Source: Geosiphon pyriformis | Taxonomy: Eukaryota > Glomeromycota > Glomeromycetes > Archaeosporales > Geosiphonaceae | Reading direction: 5' to 3' | Assembly: GCA_016748015.1 (NCBI GenBank) | Contig: JAAOMT010000128.1 | Location: forward strand, 2,131,426-2,195,425 | DNA length: 64,000 nt | Shown here: positions 36,953-48,853 of the stretch, piece by piece | Layout: each line of letters starts with the position of its first letter | Position numbering within the stretch: the first letter of the stretch is position 1 | Program-made: the position numbers and the translations under genes | Notes under the pieces: generated by a model | Told to the model about the DNA's origin: nothing | What the model saw: the letters and a program-made list of their open reading frames with translations, nothing else | The model's database searches: none

Positions 36953-37846
36953 TTATTTAGAGCCAAATAAATAAAGAATTTCAAGACTTAAAATCTTAAT
37001 ATTTACGTTATTAGGAAAACCAGGATGGGGGCTTTTGATTATAAAAGGTTTGCAATAGATTTGAAAAATCGAAAACTGTCTGTCACTTGCAAAAACAAAA
37101 TCTCTTACCGGGTGGGCACTAAAGCCCTGTCCTTTTCCCATTGCCTTGCGAGTTTATTCATTTGCTCGACGCTGAGTGTTTCCTTCAATTTGGGAAGGAT
37201 ATTTACTTCTTCTTGACAGGCGTGCTTATTGAATTTCTGAGAAAATTTTGGAATCATGAATTAATAAAAATTGATATTTAGCTGTTCTAACTTACCCTGA
37301 TGGTATTGTCCAACTTCTCGCCATAATTGGGATCAGTAACTTTCATATTGTCTAACTGGAAAATTTCGTTCTGGATAGCAAAATGTTCTTCACGTGCCTC
37401 ACCGACGATCATTTTGCGATCAGGTATATACTTATCAACACTGCAATAAAGAACTATTTCTTCAGTTACTGAATGAACGGTCACTAAAAAAACGGAAATG
37501 GAAACATCTTAACCTAGCTTCTAATGAAAGAAAAACAAAGTATGTATAAATATCCTTTTCAACACTCACATTCGCGAATAATAGTATTGGCGATTTTTTG
37601 ACGTTGTACTGTGTTGTCTTCATCTCGAAACATGGCATAAAGTGTCTTGATAACCAAGTGGTCTTCAGTAACATTTTGAATGAGGCTTTTGGCCATACCT
37701 ACTGTAATAAGCGGGAAAACACCGCGGTCAACTACCGCTTGATATGGACAGATTGTGCTTGACAAAGGGATGTTGTTGCAACTGAAGGAATGAGTTGCTA
37801 AACAGCTTTTTATGAAGAGTAAAATAGAAGAGAGGTCTTGAAACAT
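36953..37846 (-). CDS. hemerythrin-like HHE cation-binding protein
   Basis: Four exons on the minus strand (37846-37570, 37483-37296, 37236-37109, 37031-36953) with GT-AG borders and consistent phase; 223 residues. The HHE ligand set is complete: His63 (TEDHLVIK), His96 and Glu100 (TVHSVTEE), His126 (REEHFAIQNEI), and His160 with Glu164 (NKHACQEEVNILPKL). A typical ending, ALVPTRPHPGFP, follows. Proteins of this fold bind non-haem di-iron and take part in oxygen, NO or iron handling; the role here is inferred. The first 50 residues precede MAKSLIQNVTEDH. They may be a targeting extension, or the shorter Met at residue 51 may be the real start, as many HHE proteins begin just before the first helix. 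Confidence 0.85.
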
Positions 37847-38119
37847 TTATGGAAAAATTTTCCTTTTTATATTAGGTTAGGAGCTTCATTTTAATCTATA
37901 AAAATAATGATAGAAGCTTTCTGTGAAATCTTGGGGGATTTAGTTCCCCGATACTTGGTTATGTGATGCATATGATCAATTCAAAAAATTTGGCAATTTC
38001 ATTTGTCAGCTCAATTTAGTAATTTGAAATGAAATTAAATTAAACAAAAACACTTTCTAGAATTGACCCAAAGTTACTTTTTTACATATTATATGGGGCG
38101 TGTTGCAACAAAACCAGAA
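37847..38119. other. upstream region of the HHE gene
   Basis: No coding signal seen. Confidence 0.4.
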
Positions 38120-38575
38120 AAAGTGAACATCAAGCAATTGTGGCTTTGGTGAATGAAAAGGCATATCTTTATCTTTTCGCTAGCTTCCTCCTCAGCACTC
38201 AGAATACCATCACTGTTATCCCGGCTGTCATTAAGATAGCTGGAATTAGTCATAAAGAAGATATTCGTCTTGAATTACTTTTACCACTGAGCTAGGCATA
38301 ACGTTGAGGCTGTCAAATGCATCCATCCCCGGTGCCCAGCAAGGAGGATCAATCACACCACAAGAAGAAGAGATGCAAACGTGGAAGTCAAAATTGCTCT
38401 TTCCGGGGCCTCCATCATCCTCTCGTCTGACCAACAACCACTTCCTCCTTTTCACCGCAATGCCAATCCCACAAGGTACAACCTTGCAAAGGAACTCCTT
38501 TCAGTCGTGACACCAGAATTGGTTCCCTGCGATTCCATTCGAGATAAATGAATATTGTAAGGAAGGAGATTTAAT
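38120..38575 (+). pseudogene. GC-richer coding-like relic, unidentified
   Basis: The base composition rises here. Plus-strand frames read EHQAIVALVNEKAYLYLFAS with VIPAVIKIAGISHKEDIRLE at the start. In another frame they read VEVKIALSGASIILSSD and YNLAKELLSVVTPELVPC at the end. The breaks between them suggest a decayed gene or transposon fragment. No family recognised. Opposite and overlapping frames are shadows. Confidence 0.3.
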
Positions 38576-40700
38576 TTTCCTGACTGTTTTATTCCACATG
38601 TTCAATTTGTCTGGTTTTGTTGCAGCACGCCTCATATAGTCTAAGGAGCAAACTTAGCCTAACTCCAATTCCTTTTAATGTGCTGTTTATTTCCACCATA
38701 AACCAGAAATTACGCAGGTTTAAGCCCGACTAAGCGTTGAATATTATTAGGTTAAAAATATATTAACTCAAATTGAAAATTATCGGCGAACCACATTTGA
38801 CTCTATTAGCCACCACTTTAGTAATTTTGATAAGAGTCGAGGTGCCAGAGCGTCTTATGTTCAATCTCTTGTGAAAGAAGTATCAGTTAGAATTATAGAT
38901 CATTTAAAACATCCTCTCGTCAAAGAAAACTGATGTGTGAACTTGAAATGACAGATCAAATTGATCAAGATAAAGATCTTTGGGTTATAATTTTTGAATT
39001 CTTACCTCGTTTCATTATGAATTGTTAAAAGAAATATAACTTTGGAATATTAAACATTTTTCTGACTAATTCTTGCATTCAGATATTGGCTTCAGTTTTA
39101 TTAGAAAAAAACTGACTAACTTTGTGTTTTGAAACGCTTCATTGAAATTTTAAGAGACAAGATTTCTATAATTATATAGATTAACATAGATTTCTCACAT
39201 GTATTAATTTAATTACTAAATATTCTTTAAAGGGTTAAGAAAATCAGTTCAGTACTATCCGAGAATATTTTATAACCAAATAATTAACTACAATATGCTC
39301 GAAAAATTAGGTCATCATTAATGCCATTTTTTTGACTTCTTATATTGGGTTTGTTTAAGTTACAATTTGAATCACTCTAAACAAATATTAGGCTATTTCT
39401 TTTTAAAATAAGTAAAAATATTTACTTTTGAATTTAGAAATTTCTATGGAATAGATTATAAATTGGTGTTTTTGTTTAATTTAAATTTGGAGTTTTTAAA
39501 ATTCCAAAATATTGAACGTTTTAATTATCAGTTTTTCATTTCGAATATAGATCAACTCAGATTTAGTATTTATTTAATAAACATAATGTGACATATATAT
39601 ATATTTTTAAAATTATTTACGTTATTATATATAAATATTTTGATAATTAATTTAACTATGACAGTTTTTATTGTTATTTAATAAAGAAAACTGAATTAAA
39701 GGAATTAGAATTACATTCTACTAGAAAACATAAAATTTTTTAATGTTTGTTTATAATAAAAAAATTGGTTAAACTTAATCTTAAATAACCAAGCCAAAAA
39801 CTGCTAGTTATAACCCTAAAATTTTAATTATAAAATATTTTATATTTGTATAATAAATTCCATTCACTTCAAAAAAAAAATTCATAATCCAATTATTATT
39901 AATATAACAAAATAAACAACAGTTTTTAAAAATCAACAGAATCTTTAGTTTCAAAATAATATTTCTATTGCAAAAATCAAATCAAATTGGAGTTAATTTT
40001 GTTGTTTAAAAAAATACATTTACAAATAAAAAAATTTAACAAAAGAAAAGGTTATTTAAGAATTCGGAAATAATGGAGTCATTCACAAAAAATCTTTGAT
40101 TGAATATAAAAACATAGTTTAAGGTCGTATAGGTTAAAGTTTCTTTAATTGACAACACACTATCTGAAATCATTTTTCTCAAGTGGAAAATTCTCACAGT
40201 CGTGATGATTGGCTTTTTCGTGATGAATTTTATCTCATGCAGATCACAAAAGAGTTACGCCGGTGAAAATTTTCTCCGTATAATTATTTATAACCTCGTG
40301 TACATTTTTTGAAAAATTTTTCAACTCACTTGATTTTAACTTTTCTACACCCACTTGTTCAGGTAACTATTTTCATATGATTGATTAATGAGTTACGAAA
40401 TTGGGAAGCAAAGGACATCATCAAAAATATCACTAGAATATTATAAAGTATTCTCACATATAATAAGTTGAAAAGGGCAACTAAGTCGTTTAAATATATT
40501 TTATTTTAAAATTTTAATACTCTATTTCTTCGTTTCATATTTACTTTATCTAAAGTGCAGATACGATATAATGTTGCTTCATCAACAACTTCCTTTTGGC
40601 TTGATTGATATTGAAAGAAAAATCATTTCCTCGCCACAACATTACCCACTTTAATCAATGGGTTTAAACGTATGTGGCAAGCTGAAATTTTTATGCTTAA
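38576..40700. other. AT-rich intergenic DNA
   Basis: 39,400-40,050 is the most AT-rich part and repeat-like. No gene or RNA recognised. Confidence 0.5.
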
Positions 40701-41460
40701 GGCTTGATGCCTTTTTGTCTTAATTCGGATTCCAAACCATCAGTCTTTATGACTTTCATTCAAAAAAATATTTAGTTGCCGCTGGTCTTCACCAGATGTG
40801 AGCTGATGATGGGGGGTTAGTTTTTCACAAGGCGACCCTGATTTTCACAGATGTTTTATCAAGTCATAGTTAACTCTTGGCCTTGGTATTTCTTATCTTA
40901 AGTCGTCAATGAAGGTTTATTCCTTATTTTGTTGACGTTGGGAAGTCAACGTCCCATCCAACACACTAAACCTTATTGCCATCACACTAGGCCAATGTGA
41001 CTTGCATTCAAAAAACATTTAGTTGTGGGTGCTCCTACAATTATAGTTGATTCATATGTATCCTATAATTTTTTATAGTACCTTAAATGACAAACCATTA
41101 ATTGTAATTTCTCTTTTGTATTTCAAAAATGATAAGTTTTGGTTTAGCTCCCGTGAAGTTTTTATACGTTTTTGAGGCATTTATTGAGGAGATATTTTAT
41201 ATAGTACTAACTCCCTCGCCCACGATCAAAGCATACTCGTAATTTGTGTTCAAAAAATGTTTAGTTGTGGTTTGGCTATTTGTAGCGGGCTTAAGTTCAA
41301 TTTGTTCCTTTTTTTCTCTTATAAATCCCTGGCCAACCATTAAATTCAAAAAAAGCTATCATGATTGTTTTTATTCAAAAAATGGCTGACTACGTTTGGT
41401 TGGGACTTGTTTTTTCTTTCAAGAAACTTGAGTGATAGGTTTTATAGTGCCTTCCTTGAA
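40700..41460. repeat. degenerate direct repeat, unit about 245 bp
   Basis: The phrase TTCAAAAAA-ATTTAGTTG recurs at about 40,758, 41,007 and 41,249, followed by G/C-rich variable DNA. A shorter version (TTCAAAAAATGGCTGACTACG) is at 41,374. A second shared phrase, TTATAGTACCTT/TATAGTACTAAC/TATAGTGCCTTC, precedes or follows at matching distance. Spacing of 249 and 242 bases points to an old tandem array. No coding potential. Confidence 0.5.
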
Positions 41461-41997
41461 TACCGTCGGAAGGGGAGTAGTAATTCATTGATTCGCGTAA
41501 CTTATGGTGTCTGGAAATTCTGATTATCAATCTTTGTAAAATCTGGATAACGTACACTTCAAGCCTACATTAAAATGAAAAGAAATCGTCACTGAAATTA
41601 TCTTTTGAGTTCATATTACCTGATAATAATGTGCAAGGGTGGAAACCTGGACAATTTTTTGCCTGGAAATCAATATTCAAAAATTAAAAATTGATATTTG
41701 GCATTTCAAGCTTGTGAAACAAGACCACCAAAACTAAAAATTTTTATTGAAGGCTTGAAGCGCTAGAAAAGTTATTTCAATTCCTTTAATTCAATTATAA
41801 GAGTTCAAACAGCTTTGGAATTTCTAAACGGAACTCGGATCCATGCAAAAGAAAAACTTTGGAAAGAACCATTTAAAGCTAACCAAATATTTTTAAATAT
41901 ACAAAATTTTGAATATATCAAATCAATTAAATATAATATACATAGAAAATAAGCAGCGAAATTACGAGAATATTCTATTTCTTTTGAAGCTAGTAAC
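41461..41997. other. intergenic DNA
   Basis: 3' flank of the next gene. Nothing recognised. Confidence 0.4.
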
Positions 41998-44900
41998 TTA
42001 ATCTTCACCCCATGTGAACTCGTCATTTATTAATATATAATTATCTTCTCCTGTGATAGCATCATCTTTATAACAATCTACATGTAATTCCGAGGTTTTT
42101 ACACGTAATTGTTCAAGTTTTCCCATCAATCCACTCATAACTTCACGATCCACACCTTCATCAGAATTTGCTTCTTCCCGAATCTCTTGCTCAAGATCAC
42201 CAAGTAATTCACCCAGAACATGAGTTGGAAACATTTGACCATATGTAGCGCCAAAAAAGTGTGATAGCTTCGTGATGCCTTTAACACGATTTTGTTTAGT
42301 CACAGGTGATGGTGGAGGGCGAAGTATGAAGGGCATGTTGCTAGTTAACGGGGTAGCAGGTGCTGAGGATATCAGACGAGGAAATCCGATTATTTCTTTA
42401 TTTAAATTGAAATCATCTGAAGATATGGGTATTCTGTTTATACTAGAATCATCATCACATGCCGTCATATAGTCAATAAGTTCATAAACAACCTTTCTAT
42501 CATTTTCCATTAGGTAGTTAAGAGTTTCCAGACTCTGCCGATGAAAATCTAATCTGGATGTTTGTGATTGTAAAATTGGTGATCCTGAGGCCGCTAATCT
42601 GCTGCTAGCCGTTGACAGAAATAAATTTTGTGGAGGGATTTCCCCAAACATTTTCTCCAATTTAACCGCTCTTTTTAAATGACGCTTTTTGTCTTGAGCT
42701 GATAGTTTACCAGCTTTGCCCAAATTATCACTTATATTAGGTTCATCAATACGATTTGGGGTTTTGTGAATGTATAGCGAATCTGGGCGTCGACTTTTCT
42801 GAAGCTTGTTTTTGATGATTGTGGATGATGATGAAACATTTTCCCAATTATTATCACCTAAAATTATATTCACCGGGACTTTTTCTCCGAGAAATTGATA
42901 AAGCTTCTGTATTTTCTTGCGTCGATATTCTTTCGTGTCTTTATTGATAATAGCCAAAGGAAGTCCTTTCACTGCTTCAGAAATATGTTTATCCCAACTC
43001 TCAGAATTCCGTAATGAATTATTATATTGGTGATTGGATAACCGGATTGAAGGTGATGTCATTGGTGAGAGGCTTTCCCTTACAATTGGGCTACTTGGAG
43101 TTATGACCATTGAATCAGATGCTCTTCGATTCAATTTATTTCGAATATTACTACTAAGTTGATCAGTTATATCAAGCCTATTGTAACCAAATTGATCTTT
43201 ATTTGGGGAATTTTGTATAGTAGGAAGAGTCAGAGTTTTCCGCACTATTTTTTCATCAAAAGTTTCACCAAGCATCACTCTTAATTTTTTGTTTTTTTTT
43301 AATAGTATTCGTCGATCTTTTGCACTCAAATCATTGGCTGTCCTGATGTCTCCCGAATCATTCCTAGAATTAACGGAAAAATCGGAAAATGGCGAGGAAA
43401 TAGAGGAGTTCTTTGTCTCTATATTTCTGTTTGTCATTGGATCTTTTTTGGCCAAAGTAAATGATTCTTTGGAATCATTTAAAGTAGATTTATTTTTGAT
43501 TATGTGTTGTGAGTGAAGTTGTGAATCTCTCAAACCCCTACCAAAGATTGCTTCTAGCTTTTCCACCTTTTTCTTTCGTTGCCAGACATCTTTAGTAGCT
43601 TTCTTATTTGCAGACAATACAGATGATGTCACACTAGTTGAATCATCAATTTCATCCAATAATGTCTTTTGAGCCCCAATCTTGAATTGATCCGACATTT
43701 GTCCTATACTCGCTCCAAAAACCCATCGCAATTTTCGTTCCTTCTTAATTCTTCGCATTCTTTGTGCAGTGGTCATTCGGTTTTCTGAGTTAAAATACCC
43801 CTCGATAGCAGTTGGAGCGAGGATATGGGCATATCGATTTTCTTCCGCTTTCTTTCCTGTTTGGTCCAACTGAATGCTATGAGGAAAGTATTGGGATAAG
43901 GTGGAATGTAATGTCTGTTCTTTGTAAAGATGGGAAATTGGCATTGGTGGAGCATCATTATCAAGTGCCATGGTGACTGCAAGCATTAGGGGCATGTTTG
44001 GTCGAAAATAATGATCCAATGATAAGGTCATTTCATGTAGTTGATATCTCTCTGGATCTAGAGAATTGGTTTAAGTTTTAAAGATATTTAGCTTAAAACA
44101 AGAGTAAAAAGTTTATTTACATCTATTTTTAAGGACAATTTTACTCACCTTCATTTTTGATTCTAAGGCATTCTTTCCATTCTTTACTTTCCTCAAAACG
44201 CATAAAAGTGTGTCCTTTCATCAATTGGTAAACAGCTTCTTGAGCCTCATCAAACATATCCCTTTCGACAATACAATCATCATCTAAAGGCCAAGGAATT
44301 TCGCGTCGTATCTCATCACTGAGATTAACTTGTAGCGGACCATTAGGGCTGATATATGTCAAATAAATGTACTTAGCATGAATAAGAGCAGTCTGTTGCT
44401 CATCAAAATAATTGTCTTCACCATCACAAGAAATTCCGGCAGCAAAAAGTTCCACATCAAGCCAAAATAAGGGATTTTCAGCTGAATACTCATTAATAGT
44501 GAACCGCTGAAAAAAGTTTAACGAAAGTGTGTTTGATAGCAAAGATTGAAATCTAGATTCAGAGGCTTGTATTATAGTTTGAATGTGTTGCAAGGTTGGA
44601 TGTGGTGGTAATGACAAGTCGGAAGGTATTGCCAGCGAAATAAAGGATTTTGAGAGTGAGGGTACAGATAAATCAATTGGGAAGTGAGTGGATTTTACAT
44701 TTGCAAGACTTTGATGCCGATTTGGAATGATTGGCATACTAAAACGACGCTGCTCCTTGAGAGCCTGCGTTGATAAATATATAGGTGATGAAGGAATTTC
44801 TGAAAAACTGTCTTCCAATCCAGGACCACAAGGTGAAACTACATTTAACTTTTTCGAATTTTCATACTCATCAATATCTTGAAGCATATTATAGCCTAAA

Positions 44901-45828
44901 ATATATCAATCAAAATTTCCAAATAAATGTTTAAAAAGTATTCAAAAAAGAGCCACGAAGTTAAAATGCTTCAATACAGACCTTCATAAATATTTAGTAC
45001 ATGAACCACATCACTATGTTCCAAAACATCCCCAACAATATCACGAAATCGCAAAGCCACCATCCCAACATCGTAAAGCAGCCCCACTTCCAGTGGTTCA
45101 TAGGAACCGACTTGCTCAATCCCACCAAATTTGAATGCATATTCAGCTTCAATCTGCCGGGCCAACCTTTCCACACTGAACGTTTTCTCCACCGTGACCG
45201 GGAAAGAAATTGAAGGTGATATGTTCGCATTTATTTGAATAAAGGATGAAATACGCTCTATTGTTCGTGAAAATCGTTTTTTATGTATATGAGAGAAATT
45301 TTGTACAGATCGAATAGAATGAGAAGGAGATGGTGGCGGTGGTTGAGAACGTCCATGAGGTTTTTCTATACTGGGATTTGAAGAATTCACATCCGAAGAC
45401 TTGGTGGTCATATTTGAATACCTGGCAGCAACTGGAAGATGGTTTTGCTCGACAGTCTGTTGCTTGTTTTTATATTCTTCCCCTTTATAATGATATTGTT
45501 GATTAGATGGAGAGGAAATTTTAGTGATTGTTTCGGTTATGTAAATTGCTGTATTTTCATTTTTCAACGATTTAGCGGGATTTTCACTTGGTGTTTTTGA
45601 ATCAGTGTACCTCGATTTATTCGAGCTTGCCGGGCCACTTTCAAGATTGGTTTGAAATAGATCAGGAGATTCCGAAATATGGGTGGATGGTCGCTTATAT
45701 CTTAAGCTGGTTGTACGTACAGGAAGGGGGGTATTACCGCTCGCTGAATTTTTTTTATTGGTTGTTTTAAATTCAGATTCCATTAAAATTGTGATTATTT
45801 TCCAAAGATTGAGTGATACAAGTGGCAA
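41998..45828 (-). CDS. large RGS-domain protein with six KLxxx[FL]G repeats
   Basis: Three minus-strand exons: 45828-44982 (a shorter start, MESEFKTTNKK, at 45783 is equally possible), 44895-44149 and 44057-41998. The donors are GTCTGT and GTGAGT; phases close, giving 1217 residues. About 1-200 is Ser/Pro-rich and probably disordered. About 205-280 (VEKTFSVERLARQIEAEY, MVALRFRDIVGDVLEHSD) resembles a ubiquitin-like or Ras-binding type fold. About 395-528 is an RGS domain (SLNFFQRFTINEYSAENPLF, VYQLMKGHTFMRFEES). The C-terminal 680 residues are largely disordered but carry six short basic-helical motifs at about 640, 698, 789, 916, 997 and 1128: KLRWVFG, KLEAIFG, KLRVMLG, KLYQFLG, KLEKMFG, KLSHFFG. 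The RGS part should accelerate GTP hydrolysis by G-alpha; the motif array may be a multivalent docking region. Confidence 0.85.
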
Positions 45829-46280
45829 GTCGAAAAGAAAAGGAATGATGATTAAATGAATTTTCTGATGTGTAGGTTTATTTTTTGAAATTCTAGCTAC
45901 TAAACATATATATAGATTGTTGTTAAAGTTTTCAATAAAAGAGAAGATGAAGACATATAGGAAAACTTGAAACAGATATTTCAGTTTAGAGCAAATTAAA
46001 GTAATTAAAAACTATATTAAGAAAACAAACGAGAGGGAGCAGGGGAATACCATAGTAAACACGCTTGGACAAAGTGTTTACGAAAATCTTGGTTGAAAGA
46101 GACTGCATGCATAGATGTGACATTATTCGCTGATTTGTAGAATAATAAGATTTCACAAGCATTTGCGAACCACTAGATTTCTGTAGGCTGAATTAAAATT
46201 GTCTTTGTTTAACACAATATGCCAATATGCTAAAAGCAATTGTGATTCTCGTTTGTGTCAAAGCTAATGAATCAATGTTA
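45829..46280. other. 5' flank of the RGS gene
   Basis: No coding feature seen. Confidence 0.4.
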
Positions 46281-46960
46281 AGAATTAAGAACTATTGGAA
46301 GCATCAGAAAAAAAACTTTTACAATCAAACGCTTCCCTAAATAAGAATTACAAAATGAGTAACAGGCGACGCATGTTACAAACATTTCATTTCCATAGAC
46401 CCGAGTCTGTTTCATCTTTGGTTGGCTCCTTCGGGAAAATATCTGAATTAATATTTCATACAATAAAAAGAAATAGAACAAGGTGATTTAGTTGTGGCAT
46501 AACTGCACCACCACAATTATTTGTAGCAAAACCAGATATAGGGAACTTGTGATGTCACGCGTGGTGGCGACTACCAATTTCTTCGCCAAAACTACGCATC
46601 CTGGTTTCATTGCTTTTTTACCCTGCGTATTCAATCCCGAAACCCAGAGTATGAAGCGCGCTTTTACTATGAAGTTTTTCAAGAACGTGGCCTTTGGAAA
46701 ATGGACATCGATCAAAATTGTGGAAAACTATCGCAAACAAATCACCAATCAAAGGAGGGTAAATTTTTAGTTATCATTTAGCTAGATCTCGCTTGTTTGT
46801 CAATGTGGTTAGGTGGCAGTGCATTCGGATCGTAGAAGAAAGAAGAATGATGAGGCGACTCTGTCACAAAAAAATATATAAATATTATTTATAAACAAAA
46901 AGGAGCTTATAACGAGGGAGCTGGGGATGGCGTTCGCAAGCGCGCACCTTCAGACTCTAC
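46281..46960 (+). other. coding-like but unassigned DNA
   Basis: Two plus-strand frames, 46,295-46,483 and 46,492-46,770, have protein-like composition (NRRRMLQTFHFHRPESVSSL; VVATTNFFAKTTHPGFIAFL), and 46,900-46,975 reads KGAYNEGAGDGVRKRAPSD. They do not connect, have no family, and may be fragments of a dead element adjoining the Fanzor-like relic. Not called as a gene. Confidence 0.25.
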
Positions 46961-47335
46961 TGAAACACAGCGTTTTATTTTTAAATTTTTTATTTAGCAT
47001 TGTCATTAAAATATAACAAATATATTAATATATAAATTTGAATTGGATAAAACTTTTTTAAAGATACTATTGTCAAACATTCATTTTTATTATAAATCAA
47101 ATATTTAATTATTAAAATGTTTTTCTCTTTTAATAATAGAAAATGTACATTCAATAAAGCATTCAAAAAAAATTAACAATTAAAAAATATATTTTTATAC
47201 TTCTTATTTTAATGTATTTTTAATTCACAATATTTTTAACATATAACTTAGCATAAATATAATAAGCATTTAAATTTATAATATTAAAAATTGTAATTAA
47301 AAGAAAAAATAAATCCATTTTTATTTCTATGAATT
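46961..47335. other. AT-rich block
   Basis: Nearly pure A/T between the previous stretch and the Fanzor-like relic; no feature. Confidence 0.4.
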
Positions 47336-47339
47336 ATAT

Positions 47340-48700
47340 TATGCCAAAATGGTGTTTATAACACATCAATAATAGGCAATATTAAGCATTGCTATGTCAC
47401 GCGTATTATTTCTTGCATGGTCACTGTAGGACCAAGGCTCATCAAGAAATGCCCAGCGGAAGTCCTCTGATTATTTGGATGTTAAGATTCGTTCTGGTTA
47501 ATAACACGGACCTCTAATTTATCCACCTTGCTGATCAGACGTTGTCGAAAGCGATAATCCCCACAAAGCGTTTTCCTGAAGTTTTTGTGTAATCTTTCTC
47601 GGCTTGCGATTGACCATGTCCGACACGTCAAAAGGAGGAATGACAATAGGCCTGAATTCGCGGGTAAAGAATCCAACTGATTCCCAGTGAATTTCACTTT
47701 GCAGATGTATGACTTTTCGCCGGGATCAATGGAGACTGCATGAACAAAGCCATCTGCTCGGGTTTCACGGAGCTGTTTTTGCGTCTTGTATACCTAGGCA
47801 ACTTCTCTCGTTAATTTTGCGATAGTAGGTGAGCTTGCGATCCGGCATTCTCTTGTGAAGAATGGGCCACCTATCATTATGCCTCTTTTTTTTCGAAATG
47901 AAAGCATGCTTATCATTATCCAGAATGGTGGTAGGCTTATAAAGATGTGGAGTAATTATCGACAGATTATGGAGATGAGTGACATAGAAACGGTTCCATG
48001 TGGATTTCAAAAAATTCTGTGCATAAATTATCATTATCTTTTCGAGCTCAAAATGATAGTGTGCTGATAATCCTTGTCGATTCGTATTATGCCTAATTAC
48101 TTCTTCCCTAACAATCAATGTTTAATCTATTACCTCATCAATAATATTCGCGGGCGCTTCTCCGTGCATAACATTCCGAGACACAAAACATTTCGCGTGA
48201 ATTTTCGCTCGCCCATATTCTAGCTTCTCGAATTTTCTCATCTTCGTGTTCATTAGCGTCTTTTCCTGCCTGAAAATCTGTATAAAACCGAAGTTTATCT
48301 TTGATAGATTGAGGCTTTACCCAGGCCTGTTGTGATTGACTGATATGGGAATGTTTGGTATAAAGCGACGATGTCGACTCCAGTAGACAATAGTATTATA
48401 AGCAAATCTCGTCTAGCTCAATCACCGCTTCAAGAGCTGCATTTGAAGATGGTTCGGATACACCTTGATTAATAGTGTACGGGTGAGAGTATCATCCATC
48501 TTCTGGCGTTTGCGACAAGCTGTTGTCGCTTTCCCTGCGCTTTTCACCTGTTCTGGCACTCTTTTCGACGGTAGACAGGTCTTCTCCTCTGCATTTGACA
48601 GATAAAGACTGTGTTGATTGAAAGAATGTCTTCTGAGAGTTCACGAAGTTTTGCAGAATGAAGGAAAAAGATATATTGGAAGAAGTTGAAGGCAAAAGCA
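47340..48700 (-). mobile_element. TnpB/Fanzor-like transposon relic A
   Basis: Minus-strand fragments in order: a 5' part shared at DNA level with relic C (48,690-48,440), then ending AHYHFELEKIMIIYAQNFL and HLYKPTTILDNDKHAF (48,060-47,900). The RuvC-I strand follows as GFVHAVSIDPGEKSYICKV (about 47,745-47,690) with its Asp intact. An internal deletion then leads to IVIPPFDVSDMVNRKPRKIT, the RuvC-II region (Asp where Glu is expected), and YRFRQRLISKVDKL at about 47,550-47,505. Frameshifts separate these pieces, and no zinc ribbon or RuvC-III is readable. TnpB homologues in eukaryotes (Fanzor) are RNA-guided DNA nucleases carried by transposons; this copy cannot encode one. Confidence 0.7.
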
Positions 48701-48853
48701 TTACTAAGCAATTAATTAGATTAGTATTTTATTGATCGACCATCAGTTCTAATCTTGCTGGCAGTGGTACAACTGACGATTCTGTTCAACGAAATTCTGG
48801 ATAATATTTCAACGATTAATAGAGACTCATATAGTGAGGAAGATCCATTTTTC

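Noticed and set aside
40700-41460. CRISPR-like array
   Set aside because: Repeats are long, diverged and unevenly spaced, and the sequence is eukaryotic.
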